Part shown: positions 62,877 to 64,000 of the stretch, piece after piece
Layout of the letters: each line of letters opens with the position of its first letter
How positions within the stretch are numbered: position 1 is the stretch's first letter
NCBI GenBank assembly: GCA_944390795.1
Contig: CALXRI010000003.1
Span: 133,100-197,099, forward strand
DNA from: an uncultured Victivallales bacterium
GTDB taxonomy: Bacteria; Verrucomicrobiota; Lentisphaeria; Victivallales; UBA1829
Direction: 5' to 3'
DNA: 64,000 nt
Translations under genes and position numbers: made by a program
The notes under the pieces: model-generated
Databases searched by the model: none
What the model was told of the DNA's origin: nothing
What the model saw: the letters and a program-made list of their open reading frames with translations, nothing else

Positions 62877-64000
<1,124 letters not shown>

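Overview
The window is GC-rich bacterial chromosome, most likely from a Lentisphaerota (Victivallis-like) member of the PVC group. This is inferred from the gene mix: pseudopilins of the H-x9-DG type leading carbohydrate operons, AraC-type regulators beside them, a DUF4838 protein, GH29, an anaerobic B12 pathway and an indolepyruvate:ferredoxin oxidoreductase. No rRNA or tRNA is present to confirm the lineage.

Region 1 (1-13025) is an anaerobic, early-cobalt cobalamin cluster: a 5'-truncated CobD-CobQ fusion, CobO, CbiC, CbiD, CbiE-CbiT fusion, CbiF-CbiG fusion, a repeat-filled gap, then CbiA, CbiB, CobC-like phosphatase, CobU, CobT and CobS. Nearly all genes overlap or abut, so translational coupling is likely. 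CbiK/X, CbiL, CbiH and CbiJ are not in the window.

Region 2 (13225-19582) holds tsaD, a phosphoglycolate phosphatase-like HAD protein, an M20 amidohydrolase, a minus-strand YnbE-YdbL envelope pair, a secreted tandem chagasin-fold protein and a MATE exporter.

Region 3 (19597-36234) contains two carbohydrate-linked loci built on the same plan. In each, an AraC-family regulator stands divergent from an operon whose first gene is a pseudopilin. Locus one (plus strand) carries a large secreted protein, a TIM-barrel hydrolase-like protein, a kelch-like propeller, a CBM-like protein, a GH29 alpha-L-fucosidase, an alpha/beta hydrolase and an SGNH esterase. Locus two (minus strand) carries a CBM-like protein and a DUF4838 protein.

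Region 4 (36454-44619) has two paralogous secretin-like outer-membrane proteins directly upstream of a complete pstS-pstC-pstA-pstB-phoU phosphate operon. No other type II secretion or pilus assembly gene is near. This is the most unusual arrangement in the window.

Region 5 (44901-64000) is mostly housekeeping: a lactonase-type propeller; a minus-strand dus-pyrR-pyrB-pyrC operon ending in a strong terminator; a mutarotase-fold protein; a WaaG-like glycosyltransferase; an aldehyde dehydrogenase; carB with palindromes in its promoter; a minus-strand iorA-iorB-paaK-ACT aromatic 2-oxoacid cluster; an acyl-ACP thioesterase; and the 3' part of leuS. An ~80-bp hairpin-containing repeat occurs in two gaps (7463-7542 and 40005-40084). 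No CRISPR array, IS element, phage gene, tRNA or rRNA was seen.
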